Counted from the stretch's first letter, positions 1-7,566 are shown. The stretch: 14,245 nt of DNA from an uncultured Lachnospiraceae bacterium (GCA_937891165.1 CALAEX010000228.1:1-14245), one strand, 5' to 3'. A program made the numbers and translations. The notes: a model not told the origin generated them from the sequence alone.

Positions 1-959
1 GAGTTTGGATATTTTTCTGTCCATTTTTCTGTTACTTTGTCTAACGCTTCTAACGCTCGTTCTTCTGTAGCAGAGTGATAAATCGTTTTTAAATCCGTAG
101 CAAACGCTTTTCTATCTTTTTCTGCCACATATTTTAAGGTATTCCGTACTTGATGTACGATACAGTGCTGATATTCGGTCTTTGGATAGGCTGCGGTAAT
201 GGCTTCTTTGATGCCACTTAATCCATCGGCACATAAAATCAAGATATCTTTCACTCCTCGATTTTTTAGTCCATTTAATACAGAAAGCCAGTACTTCGCA
301 CTTTCATTTTCACTGATTTCTATTGTAAGTACCTCTTTTTTTCCGTCTAAATTGATTCCAAGAATGACATACACTGCTAATTTTCGAATTACTCCATTAT
401 CTCTTACGGAATAATGAATCGCATCAATAAATAACACGGGATATACCTCAGATAATGGGCGATTTTGCCAATCTTCGATTTGTGGTAGTATTTTATCTGT
501 TACATCAGAAATAAAGCTTTCGGAAGCTTCAAATCCATAAATATCTTCTAACGTATCTGAAATTTGACGAGTTGTCATGCCTTTTGCATACATGGAGATG
601 ATTCTTTGGTCAATGTCAGAGATATGTTTTTGACGCTTTTTTACCACTTGTGGTTCAAACGTGGAGTTACGGTCTTGTGGAACAGAAACTTCCATACTTC
701 CATAACGACTATGTACCTGTTTTGTTTTGTATCCATTACGATAATCTTCTTGATTGGAACGTTCTGATTTTTTGTAGCCTAAATGCTGGTCTAATTCCGC
801 TTCCATCAGTTCTTTGATGGTTCCACCAAGTAAATCTTTCAGAGCATCTTGGATATCTTCTGCGGTCTCAATGTCATACTCTTCTAAAAGTTGACGAATA
901 ATATTTCGTTTTCCTTCGGTCATTTGTACTTTGTGTACTGGTTTCTTTTCTCTTGCCAT
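1..959 (-). CDS. IS256-family (mutator-type) transposase, 3' part cut by window edge
   Basis: This DDE transposase cuts and moves its own insertion sequence. The frame is open from an ATG at 959 to the left edge, giving about 319 residues where the family usually has about 400, so the C-terminus lies outside. The start follows a strong AAAGGAGG about nine bases upstream. Visible family marks are an N-terminal region with GYKTKQVHSRYGSMEVSVPQ, the first catalytic Asp (about D179, in LFIDAIHYSV), the second (about D245, in ILCADGLSGIKEA) and the following HCIVHQVRNTLKY signature. The third catalytic residue, Glu, is expected near residue 350 and is not in view. No frameshift or stop interrupts the visible part. 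The gene has no functional tie to the defence genes and marks the island border. Confidence 0.93.
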   Translation of the reverse strand, partial: MAREKKPVHKVQMTEGKRNIIRQLLEEYDIETAEDIQDALKDLLGGTIKELMEAELDQHLGYKKSERSNQEDYRNGYKTKQVHSRYGSMEVSVPQDRNSTFEPQVVKKRQKHISDIDQRIISMYAKGMTTRQISDTLEDIYGFEASESFISDVTDKILPQIEDWQNRPLSEVYPVLFIDAIHYSVRDNGVIRKLAVYVILGINLDGKKEVLTIEISENESAKYWLSVLNGLKNRGVKDILILCADGLSGIKEAITAAYPKTEYQHCIVHQVRNTLKYVAEKDRKAFATDLKTIYHSATEERALEALDKVTEKWTEKYPN

Positions 960-1049
960 AAGTAAAGGCCTCCTTTGATAGTATTATTGTATCATAGAAG
1001 ACCTTTACAGACTATTTGTTTTTTGTTTACAGAAATTTTTTCATACCCT
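1..1049 (-). mobile_element. IS256-family insertion sequence, partial
   Basis: The element holds the transposase at 1-959 and about 90 non-coding bases at its transposase-proximal end. The outer limit is placed near 1049 by inference: the stretch 1003-1049 contains TTTACAGA twice (about 1003-1010 and 1026-1033) and ends in a sequence that looks like a terminal repeat. The opposite end is outside the window, so the inverted repeat cannot be confirmed. Confidence 0.6.
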
Positions 1050-1101
1050 CAACAAACTGTATGATGTACGTAGACTTTCTTATCTAAAACATCAACCATA
1101 C

Positions 1102-1142
1102 AAAAAAAAGTTACATAACGTAAACGCCTGTTAGTCGCTTAC
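1102..1142 (-). terminator. Probable terminator after the deaminase gene
   Basis: On the minus strand, just past the TGA at 1149-1151, GTAAGCG (1136-1142) can pair with CGTTTAC (1120-1126) across a nine-base loop with one G-T pair. A small GTTA/TAAC hairpin follows, then eight T (1102-1109). The T run directly after the second hairpin supports intrinsic termination of the two-gene unit. The stems are short, so the call is moderate. Confidence 0.5.
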
Positions 1143-1148
1143 AAATTA

Positions 1149-3296
1149 TCAATTTTTAATTACCTTATCCTTATTTATATTTAAAATATCAGAACAACAC
1201 ATTTGAATACTATTTTCACGTATTTTATTAATCCAATTATATAAAAACTCCTTACTATATATGATATCTCCATTACTATCTCGTTTATTTTCAAAAGCAT
1301 TTATCAGTAAAGAATATTCACTTACTAATGATGTTGCAAAAATACCTTGATCATCTGTATTAATTGAAACACAAATATTCGATCCACTTAAATTATTTTT
1401 TGTTCTTTTAAATATATTTATTAATGGATGACAATAATCTTCTTTAATACTCCCAACTAGAATATTTGATGATGGACATACTTCAATACAGATTCCTTTA
1501 TTTCTTATTTTATCTTGTAACTTCTTTTGAACTACTTGAATAAGCATTAACATTTCATTAGTAATATAAATTTTAACCAAATCTTGTCCTCTATGCTTAA
1601 TTTCTGAATTATAATAATGACAATATGCAATATAATATACAATTACACTTTCATCATTATAAATATTTTTTAACAATTTTTTCTTTATTACTTCTGGATT
1701 TTCTGCTCTCAATTTCCATGCCTCAAAATAATGATAAATATTTATATTCTCAAAATTTATTTTTTTACTATCTTTACTCTGAAACTCAAACATAGCATCA
1801 TCTGTAATTACATTTTTATATAATTCATAAAAAAGATATTTAAATTTTCTTAAAATCTTTTTCCCCGCTTTACCTTTTCGAACCTTAAATGGTAAATTAC
1901 AATATAACCAAGCCATATTATCCAAATAATCTTCTTTAAAAATAATAATTTGCTTATTTCGTTCATTATACCATTCATCTACTGATTCAAAAACAGGCAC
2001 CGCATGACCTAATCTATCCCCCCATCCTAATTTAAAAAAACAAATACATTCATCAATAAAACGCAATCCACTTAATAAATCCGAATATATTTCTCCTACA
2101 TGATACATTCTCTTTAATTTAGCATCTATTCTATTTTCTTTTCTAACCATTATACTTGAAAAAATTTCAGGTCTATAATTATTTTCCTTGGAACAAACAT
2201 CTATACCTACTACTTGCTTTGCTATATCAGGATATTCTTCTAAAAAAATATTTAAATCTTTTATTTGCTTGTCCAATTCAACAATTTTTAACCAATTTCT
2301 ATCCTTTATATCACCATATAAAGTTATTTTTCGAGAAAAACAAATTATATAATACACTTTTACATCTAAATAATTAACTTTATCATTTAACCACTTTATA
2401 TACTTATATAATTCAAAAGAAGATGCTTGCATGTTTATTCTAATTTCTAATATTCTAATATGATTAGATTCAACTTGTTCCTTAATACTAGTTTTTATTA
2501 TTTCGTCTAATTTATCATTGAATTTTAAACAAATACTTTTTCTATCATTAATAGTAAAAAAAGAATTCTCTCCTATATTATTTCCACATTGAACTATAAA
2601 CCCTCTAAACCATTCCTTAATAATCAAATAATCACAAAAAATTTTTTTAATTGATATTTCCATTGCACAATCTCGAAAAAATTCTTGAATAATATAAAAT
2701 AAAAGCTTTCTTTCTTCATAATATTTTTCAAAACCTTTCAAATTAATATCTTCAATTAAATTTTTATTTTGTTTAACTAGAAATTTAATTAAATATTGTC
2801 TGATTTCTGCTGCTTTTTTTAATATTTGAGTTTCATCCAAAATCAAGCTTTCTATTCTCTTTCTATATAATTCATTTTTCATTATTTCTGTCCAAACACA
2901 TTGAAATACTGGAAGAGCTCCTCCCAAATGATAGTGATTATCTGCTATTCCTTCTTTTAAAATAGAATTTAATTCTTCATTATCATGGTCAATTACTAGT
3001 TTCCAATCAAATCTATTATCAAATTCAATAACACCACTATACTGATTTGCCAAAAAAACTGTAATAAGTAAATCACCTTCTAAGTTCATCGTATACTTAC
3101 GCCACAATTGTAAATATTGATATTTGCAAAATACCGTTTCGTCCTTATATCGCAATAACTCGTTAGCTAATTGTGTCAATATCTTCAATAAGTAGTTAAC
3201 ATCTATATTAGCCCTATGTAACTCTATCTTGTTCTTAGATTTTAATAACATACAAGCTTCTTTTATTAAATTATTAATAATTTCTATATTCATCAT
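1149..3296 (-). CDS. Large adenosine-deaminase-superfamily enzyme of a putative defence pair
   Basis: Probably a zinc-dependent deaminase acting on adenosine or an adenine nucleotide. Of 715 residues, the scattered ADA motifs are complete: metal-binding H121 and H123 (DNHYHLGGALP), H399 with catalytic E402 (MYHVGEIYSD), H431 (GDRLGHAV), E605/C607/P608 (IEVCPSSNILVG), and D648/D649 (SINTDDQGIFA). Ordinary ADAs are about 350 residues. This protein has an extra 110-residue N-terminal region and long insertions between the motifs, as large defence deaminases such as RdrB of RADAR do. There is no signal peptide or membrane segment, so it should be cytosolic. Its ATG overlaps the stop of the upstream Cap15-like gene (ATGA), with only a weak ribosome site, which points to translational coupling. 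The substrate is unknown. Loss of AMP/ATP, RNA editing or making a signal nucleotide all remain possible. No RdrA-type ATPase is present. Confidence 0.85.
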   Translation of the reverse strand: MMNIEIINNLIKEACMLLKSKNKIELHRANIDVNYLLKILTQLANELLRYKDETVFCKYQYLQLWRKYTMNLEGDLLITVFLANQYSGVIEFDNRFDWKLVIDHDNEELNSILKEGIADNHYHLGGALPVFQCVWTEIMKNELYRKRIESLILDETQILKKAAEIRQYLIKFLVKQNKNLIEDINLKGFEKYYEERKLLFYIIQEFFRDCAMEISIKKIFCDYLIIKEWFRGFIVQCGNNIGENSFFTINDRKSICLKFNDKLDEIIKTSIKEQVESNHIRILEIRINMQASSFELYKYIKWLNDKVNYLDVKVYYIICFSRKITLYGDIKDRNWLKIVELDKQIKDLNIFLEEYPDIAKQVVGIDVCSKENNYRPEIFSSIMVRKENRIDAKLKRMYHVGEIYSDLLSGLRFIDECICFFKLGWGDRLGHAVPVFESVDEWYNERNKQIIIFKEDYLDNMAWLYCNLPFKVRKGKAGKKILRKFKYLFYELYKNVITDDAMFEFQSKDSKKINFENINIYHYFEAWKLRAENPEVIKKKLLKNIYNDESVIVYYIAYCHYYNSEIKHRGQDLVKIYITNEMLMLIQVVQKKLQDKIRNKGICIEVCPSSNILVGSIKEDYCHPLINIFKRTKNNLSGSNICVSINTDDQGIFATSLVSEYSLLINAFENKRDSNGDIIYSKEFLYNWINKIRENSIQMCCSDILNINKDKVIKN

Positions 3297-3913
3297 TTAC
3301 TAATCTCGAAAATTCCTTTAGTGGGTTTTGATGTCATATATTTACCAGTAATTTTACCCTTTACTACATCCACATCCAATTCATTATATCCAATATAAGA
3401 CTTATCTTCTAATAATCCATTTTTATATACATATTTTAATATTATTGTTCCACAATTAACATCTATTGCAGCAACTGTGCATTCACAAAAACTCTCCGTG
3501 TTATGAGAATCCATTATTTCTGTTTTTATCCCTATATTATTCCAATCTTGTTTTATAGTTACTATGACAGGTCTTTTTTTATCTGGCATCTTATCATTAG
3601 CAGTATATCCACTCCATTTTCCATTCAAATCAGGAACATGATGAAATAACTGGCACAATGAAAATTTCCAAATACATTTAGAATATATCAAATTTAATCC
3701 ATACCATACAATAAAAGGTGGTATTGCCACTGCTAATAACAATTCATACTCTATTGATAAATATATATTATCAAAAAATTCACTTAAAAATTTAAAATTA
3801 TTAAAATACTTTATAATAACATTTTCTATTCCTATGGTTATACAAACAGAAAGTAAAACTAAAATCACTGTAGTTTTTTTTCTAACTTCATTATTTAACG
3901 AATAAGGTATCAT
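3293..3913 (-). CDS. Cap15-like membrane protein (two TM helices plus beta-barrel)
   Basis: Probable membrane-targeting effector or sensor of 206 residues. Two hydrophobic segments (about 14-34 and 57-78) precede a soluble beta-rich domain (about 94-206). That domain opens with PDLNGKWSGYTAND and closes with GKYMTSKPTKGIFEIS, the layout of the S-2TMbeta/Cap15 family. In CBASS, Cap15 binds a cyclic nucleotide through its barrel and damages the inner membrane; this is family knowledge, not shown here. No cyclase gene is adjacent, and the partner is the adenosine-deaminase-like gene whose start overlaps this stop. The ATG at 3913 is supported by AGGGGG seven bases upstream. Alternative: a stand-alone Cap15-fold lipid or nucleotide sensor. 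The fold is called by motif pattern and topology only. Confidence 0.72.
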   Translation of the reverse strand: MIPYSLNNEVRKKTTVILVLLSVCITIGIENVIIKYFNNFKFLSEFFDNIYLSIEYELLLAVAIPPFIVWYGLNLIYSKCIWKFSLCQLFHHVPDLNGKWSGYTANDKMPDKKRPVIVTIKQDWNNIGIKTEIMDSHNTESFCECTVAAIDVNCGTIILKYVYKNGLLEDKSYIGYNELDVDVVKGKITGKYMTSKPTKGIFEISK

Positions 3914-3920
3914 TATCTTT

Positions 3921-3926
3921 CCCCCT
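3921..3926 (-). promoter_or_regulatory. Ribosome binding site of the Cap15-like gene
   Basis: AGGGGG on the minus strand, seven bases before the ATG at 3911-3913. It is much stronger than the signal before the downstream deaminase, so it probably drives translation of both genes. Confidence 0.7.
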
Positions 3927-3962
3927 ACTTAGTCAATTCTTTTTTCTTTTAAAATCAAGAAA

Positions 3963-3990
3963 TTTTTAGTAATCCTTCCTATAGTGTCAA
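3963..3990 (-). promoter_or_regulatory. Candidate promoter of the Cap15-like/deaminase pair
   Basis: On the minus strand TTGACA (3985-3990) matches the -35 consensus fully. TAAAAA (3963-3968) is a four-of-six -10 at a spacing of 16. It is the nearest good match upstream of the ATG at 3913. The -35 falls close to the estimated end of the IS110 element, so the promoter may be partly supplied by the element. Confidence 0.45.
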
Positions 3991-3993
3991 ACC

Positions 3994-4010
3994 AAAAATC
4001 ATTGATTTTT
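3994..4010. repeat. Perfect inverted repeat, 7-bp arms
   Basis: AAAAATC (3994-4000) and GATTTTT (4004-4010) flank three bases. On the plus strand T-rich sequence follows a few bases later, so it could act as a weak terminator toward the IS110 element. It lies just upstream of the candidate -35 of the Cap15-like gene. Confidence 0.4.
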
Positions 4011-4106
4011 CAGGCTTTTTTCTTTTTATATTTACCTCAAATCAAAAGCAAATAGTGTCGAATAGTCATGGTATCAAGTACTGAATAGTCGAAAATGGGT
4101 ACACCA

Positions 4107-4284
4107 AATAAAGCGTCCTTCCTTTTTGCTTTATTAAGGCTATACTCCTCTGTTCCACTATGATGGTGAACCTTCCATGTCTACTGGTATCGTGTACCAA
4201 CTTCCTTCGTCCCACCTATTCATACACTGAGTGCTGACTAAGCTTTCATTCAGGGTCATGCCCTACGGAGTAAACTAGTCAGCT
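4107..4284 (-). ncRNA. Candidate IS110 bridge RNA (non-coding 3' end of the element)
   Basis: No long reading frame fits this stretch, and the minus strand has three nested or separate stems. Module 1: an 8-bp stem (4233-4240 with 4276-4283), an internal loop of 11 bases on each side, and an inner AGGG/CCCT hairpin with a five-base loop. Module 2: outer GGTG/CACC pairing (4165-4168 with 4213-4216) around unpaired strands and an inner 5-bp TGGTA/TACCA hairpin (4185-4199). Third: an 8-bp hairpin with a 13-base loop (4107-4135). Stem, internal loop and hairpin repeated twice is the plan of bridge RNAs, which guide IS110 recombinases to donor and target. Exact ends and folding were judged by eye. 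Confidence 0.42.
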
Positions 4285-4506
4285 ACAGCTCTTGTTTGTA
4301 TGTTTGATTCTTACCGACCTTCTTCTTTCTACAAGGAAACTGTTTTTCCGTGGACGCTCTTCCCTGCTTTCTCCGTTGGTCTTATGCTGATACAGTGCTT
4401 TTCGCACTCTATTCTTATTTACGGGTTTCTGTTCCAGAACCCTGCCCAATTTTAGAAATTTCTAGAACTCGGCAGAGTTCTGGATTTTTGATACAGCCTC
4501 TTTTTC

Positions 4507-5934
4507 TTATATCGCTTCTACAATTTCCTGCTTCGGTCTTAGGATATCTCCCAACAGTTTCTTCGGATCATATTTTGTCCCTTTGGTCAATATCGTATAA
4601 ATGACTCTCAATATTTTACAGGCTATTACAATCAGTGACTGCATCTTTTTTAATGGATTCTGACTTCTTGTTGTATAATACCTATGCAATTCTTGGAATT
4701 CCTCTGCATGGGCTACGGCTGATTTTGCTGCTTGAAACAGCCAGTATCAGAGTTTTTTTCGTCCTCTGTGGCTGATTTTTGTTTCTCCTTTCTGTTTTCC
4801 AGAACTACATGCCACTAGTCCTAATCCCCTCAGTTTCTGGATTTCCTTCACATCATCAAATCTGGATATATCACCCATTTCTGCAAGAATACCTGACAAT
4901 GTATTCTCTCCAATCCCTGCTATTGCAGGAATATTTTTCGCATGTGGTATTTCCATACATTTCTCATTCAATTCTTCTTCTATTTTCAAAAGTTGTTCGT
5001 TTAATTCAATGATCTGATTCACAAACCACTTCACTGCCTGTTTTCCCACCTCACATCCTTCTTTGAGTCTAACACTTGTCTGTGCCTTTTCAAAAATTGT
5101 TTTTGCATTTCCATAACCACGTCCACGCAACTTTGCATCATGCCAAATTTGTTTGATTCCTTCGATTCCCAGTTTGATTAAATCAGTAGGAAATGGAGCT
5201 TTTCTAAGTACTTCCATACAAAAAGAACCATCCACTTTTCCAAATGCGTCCTTATATTCTGGAAAATAGATTTTCATCTCTCTGTGTAGTCGATTCAGAT
5301 TTCTGATTCTATCTTCATTGAGCTGTTCTCGAAACATGGAAAGACGGCGAATCTCTGCATACAGTTTTTCAGGTAGATACGGCATTCCAAAGTTTCCATC
5401 TTTCACAAGATTTGCTATTAGTTTCGGATCTTTCGTATCATCTTTTCGCTGACTATTGTCCTCCACTTCCTTCGTCTGTTTTACTGCATAAGGATTTACC
5501 TGAACTACACTAATTCCATTGGTTACCATCCAAGCTGCCAGACAAAACCAGTAGTGCCCTGTCGGCTCTAGTCCTAGTACAATCTGATTCTTACTATGTT
5601 GTGCTGCTATTGTGACAGCCCCTTCTTTTGCACTCTCAAATCCTTCCAGACTGTTGCTGAAGGAGAATGCCGACTTACTGAGTTCTCGACCTCTGGTATC
5701 AATTGCCCTTGCATAGTGTATTTCACTACCTATATCGCATCCTAAAATAAGCATATCATCACAGATAAAGGTAAGTTTTTCATTTTTAGAAAATTTCCCT
5801 TTCGTTTCCAACTCATGCCAAATAGAAGCTTTCAAATTTTTCTGAATGGACTCCACCTTTGCCATCCATTCCTGCTGCTCAAAAATAGTCACAGTTCCTA
5901 CTTGATTTTTTTTCTTTCTTCCTTTAATATTCAT
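4507..5934 (-). pseudogene. IS110-family transposase (DEDD plus serine recombinase), broken by a nonsense codon
   Basis: The start at 5934 gives 395 residues and then TGA at 4747-4749. The same frame continues cleanly as YWLFQAAKSAVAHAEEF, then SLIVIACKILRVIYTILTKG, to a TAA at 4507. Family members usually have Arg after RGRKKL, so CGA to TGA is the simplest change. Uninterrupted, the protein would be 475 residues. Visible parts are the RuvC-like DEDD domain (GCDIGSE, GLEPTGHYW, RKDDTKDPKLIA), a central helical region, and the Tnp domain (IPAIAGIGENTLSGILAEMG) with the probable catalytic Ser in CSSGKQKG. About 60 extra residues precede the first Asp. An AGAGG lies about nine bases before the ATG. 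The truncated product keeps both catalytic parts but loses the C-terminal helix, so activity is doubtful. Confidence 0.9.
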
Positions 5935-6243
5935 TCTAGATACCTCTTGTATTCTTTAGATTTTACCAACTTTGGCGGGTCAGTAATAATCTAACTTTAC
6001 ATGAGGTATTTTTTATTGTCAACTTCCTGACCTATTTATATTATACAGGAAGCTTTCATATTTTATAGTATACCATATAATAGAAATTTTAACAATATTT
6101 TTTACAAAACAATCCAATATATTCTTTTTTCTATATCTTTTCAACATTCCATACCTAGTAAAATATCAATCTTAATATAAAATACAAGTAATCAAAGATA
6201 TTTACTTATAAAATATCTGTATAAGAAAAAAAGAAACTGTTAC
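5935..6243. other. Intergenic region with the transposase-proximal end of IS110
   Basis: No gene is seen. It holds the transposase ribosome site, the inverted repeat at 6023-6052, and two 9-10 base words shared with the candidate bridge RNA. Beyond about 6065 it is AT-rich sequence without clear signals. Confidence 0.6.
6023..6052. repeat. Inverted repeat CTTCCTG/CAGGAAG near the IS110 end
   Basis: Seven-base perfect arms (6023-6029 and 6046-6052) are separated by 16 AT-rich bases. IS1111-type elements carry subterminal inverted repeats, so this may mark the element end. No T run follows, so it is a poor terminator. Confidence 0.5.
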
Positions 6244-6279
6244 ATGACGACTATGGAATTGGAAGGAGGATTGAATCAA

Positions 6280-6468
6280 ATGTATAATTTATCAGATTTA
6301 ATTGAAGAACATGGCATTGAGAAAGGAAAAATCGAAGGATTAAAAGCACTAATTGCTACACTAAAACCATCTATTTCAAACGAAAAACAGCTTTATCAAA
6401 CAGTAATTCAACAAGAAGTATATAAAAATATTCCTAAAGAAGCTATCATAGAATATTTTCATGCATAA
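6280..6468 (+). pseudogene. Tail resembling Rpn/PD-(D/E)XK-type transposase C-terminus
   Basis: A short frame of 62 residues from the ATG at 6280, which has AAGGAGG ten bases upstream; an earlier ATG at 6244 would give 74. The motif MYNLSDLIEEHGIEKGKIEG, followed by a helical LKALIATLKP and a closing Ile-Pro-Lys-Glu-Ala turn, resembles the C-terminal tail of Rpn-type recombination-promoting nucleases, where Glu/Lys/Gly repeats follow the nuclease domain. The nuclease domain is absent, and the frame upstream of 6244 soon reaches a stop and reads as non-coding. It is most likely a remnant. The good ribosome site means a small expressed peptide cannot be excluded. Confidence 0.4.
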
Positions 6469-6720
6469 ATAATAAATGTAACATTTGTTACTCAGCAAAA
6501 TTCCATTTAACACTTGTATATCTTACACATTTTTATATATCAAAAATAATTGGAATATGTATTTGTAAACACTTACTTGAAAGAGTTAGAGAAATCTACC
6601 TCCTTTTTTATTCAAGAAAATCTTCATAACAATTTTCTGTCATTATATTTAAAAACAAATGACAAAAAACACATTTTTTAAAGAAATAACATAAACAAAA
6701 ATTCTTTATTCTCGAAATAA
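6469..6720. other. AT-rich intergenic stretch
   Basis: About 250 bases before the next open frame, with stops in all frames. No RNA gene, repeat or convincing promoter was seen. Confidence 0.6.
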
Positions 6721-6885
6721 ATTAGACTAAATAAAATTTATAACATCTTTCTTTATATTAAAGTAAATATTCTACAATTTATAACAGTAATTAAAATACA
6801 AAATTATAGTAAACTTAAAAATATTATAGAAGAGTTTGTAAATGAATATCATGATACCGAAGAATTTATAGATATAATACAAAAT

Positions 6886-7566
6886 TTGACTAATGGAAAT
6901 GAAGAAGGACATATTATTTTACATTTCGAAGGAGATGTTAGAACAAAATATCGCGTCGCAGTTCCTTATCTAGGAAAAATGTATGTTTTATTTTGGTTTC
7001 AACTTTGTATGAATGGTAGTTTATATTTTGGTGTCCGTTACAAAAATAGTGAACATCGAATACCTGGCAAAGTTATACCCGTCGATGGAAAAATTTCAAT
7101 TAATATGAATACTGAAACCCTGCTACAAAAACTAGATGCTTCTAGAATAAAAGACCGCTTCTCTTTTCATGGTAGTGGTGAAATACATGATGGGCAAATT
7201 GGACATACAACATATAGGGAACCCCTAATTTCTACAAAAGAACAAAGTGAATTATTTTGGATTTATTTTAAAGAACTGAATTATTTTGAAGAAATACAAC
7301 AACTAAGAAAAGAAGATATTTCTCTCATGATGAGTATTAAAGAAAAACACATGTTAATATTGCATACATTAATTACTCCAAGAAATAATGTTCAATTACA
7401 ACCAATTAATAATGGAAAAAATAATATGTTTGTATTAATTGATTTTCACGGAATTAAGGAAATTGGAGATATTACTTTACAGCTTGTATTTGCTCCAAGG
7501 ATTAATCCAGAAGCCCCTCAGAGTTCTATCGTTATTTGGTCAACAAAAGATAGTAAAAATATATAA
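6886..7566 (+). CDS. Unrecognised protein, probably with a lost or unusual start
   Basis: I do not recognise this protein. The frame from TTG at 6886 gives 226 residues, mostly alternating hydrophobic and polar runs that suggest a beta-rich soluble protein, with a helical middle (about 118-150). A distinctive patch is RFSFHGSGEIHDGQIGHTTY. There is no signal peptide or membrane helix. The start is doubtful: TTG has no ribosome site, and the frame stays open back to 6721 with protein-like sequence (KLKNIIEEFVNEYHDTEEF) but no ATG, GTG or TTG. Either a rare codon is used or the 5' end is degraded. It runs opposite to the flanking defence genes and converges on the HNH gene. A role in defence would be guesswork. 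Confidence 0.6.
   Translation: MTNGNEEGHIILHFEGDVRTKYRVAVPYLGKMYVLFWFQLCMNGSLYFGVRYKNSEHRIPGKVIPVDGKISINMNTETLLQKLDASRIKDRFSFHGSGEIHDGQIGHTTYREPLISTKEQSELFWIYFKELNYFEEIQQLRKEDISLMMSIKEKHMLILHTLITPRNNVQLQPINNGKNNMFVLIDFHGIKEIGDITLQLVFAPRINPEAPQSSIVIWSTKDSKNI

Larger units (their letters stand above)
3980..6060 (-). mobile_element. IS110-family insertion sequence, decayed; ends estimated
   Basis: The element comprises the broken transposase (4507-5934), about 500 non-coding bases past its 3' end and roughly 120 before its 5' end. No terminal inverted repeat is expected for the family. The limits are estimates from short repeats: CTTCCT at 3975-3980 and 6023-6028, TATAGT at 3980-3985 and 6064-6069, and guide-like matches at 6020-6059. 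A long non-coding 3' end recalls the IS1111 subgroup, where the RNA gene lies on that side. It sits directly upstream of the Cap15-like gene and may have cut that unit off from former neighbours. Confidence 0.5.

Noticed and set aside
199..767. Two small plus-strand frames at 199-414 and 564-767
   Set aside because: They lie inside the conserved IS256 transposase on the other strand and show no protein-like features.
2156..2377. Small plus-strand frames inside the deaminase, ATPase, restriction and methylase genes (for example 2156-2377, 8404-8649, 10440-10682, 12160-12417)
   Set aside because: All overlap clear minus-strand genes with intact motifs, lack ribosome sites and have the composition of AT-rich antisense reading.
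1149..3913. Calling the Cap15-like/deaminase unit CBASS or RADAR
   Set aside because: No CD-NTase is present, as CBASS needs, and no RdrA ATPase, as RADAR needs. A partner could in theory have been displaced by the IS110 element, but none is in the window.
4350..4604. An 84-codon plus-strand frame in the IS110 non-coding end
   Set aside because: It partly overlaps the broken transposase, has no ribosome site and reads as low-complexity Leu/Ser sequence.
4747..4749. TGA read as an amino acid (recoding) in the IS110 gene
   Set aside because: Other intact genes here stop at TGA, and no recoding signal is seen. A CGA to TGA change is simpler.
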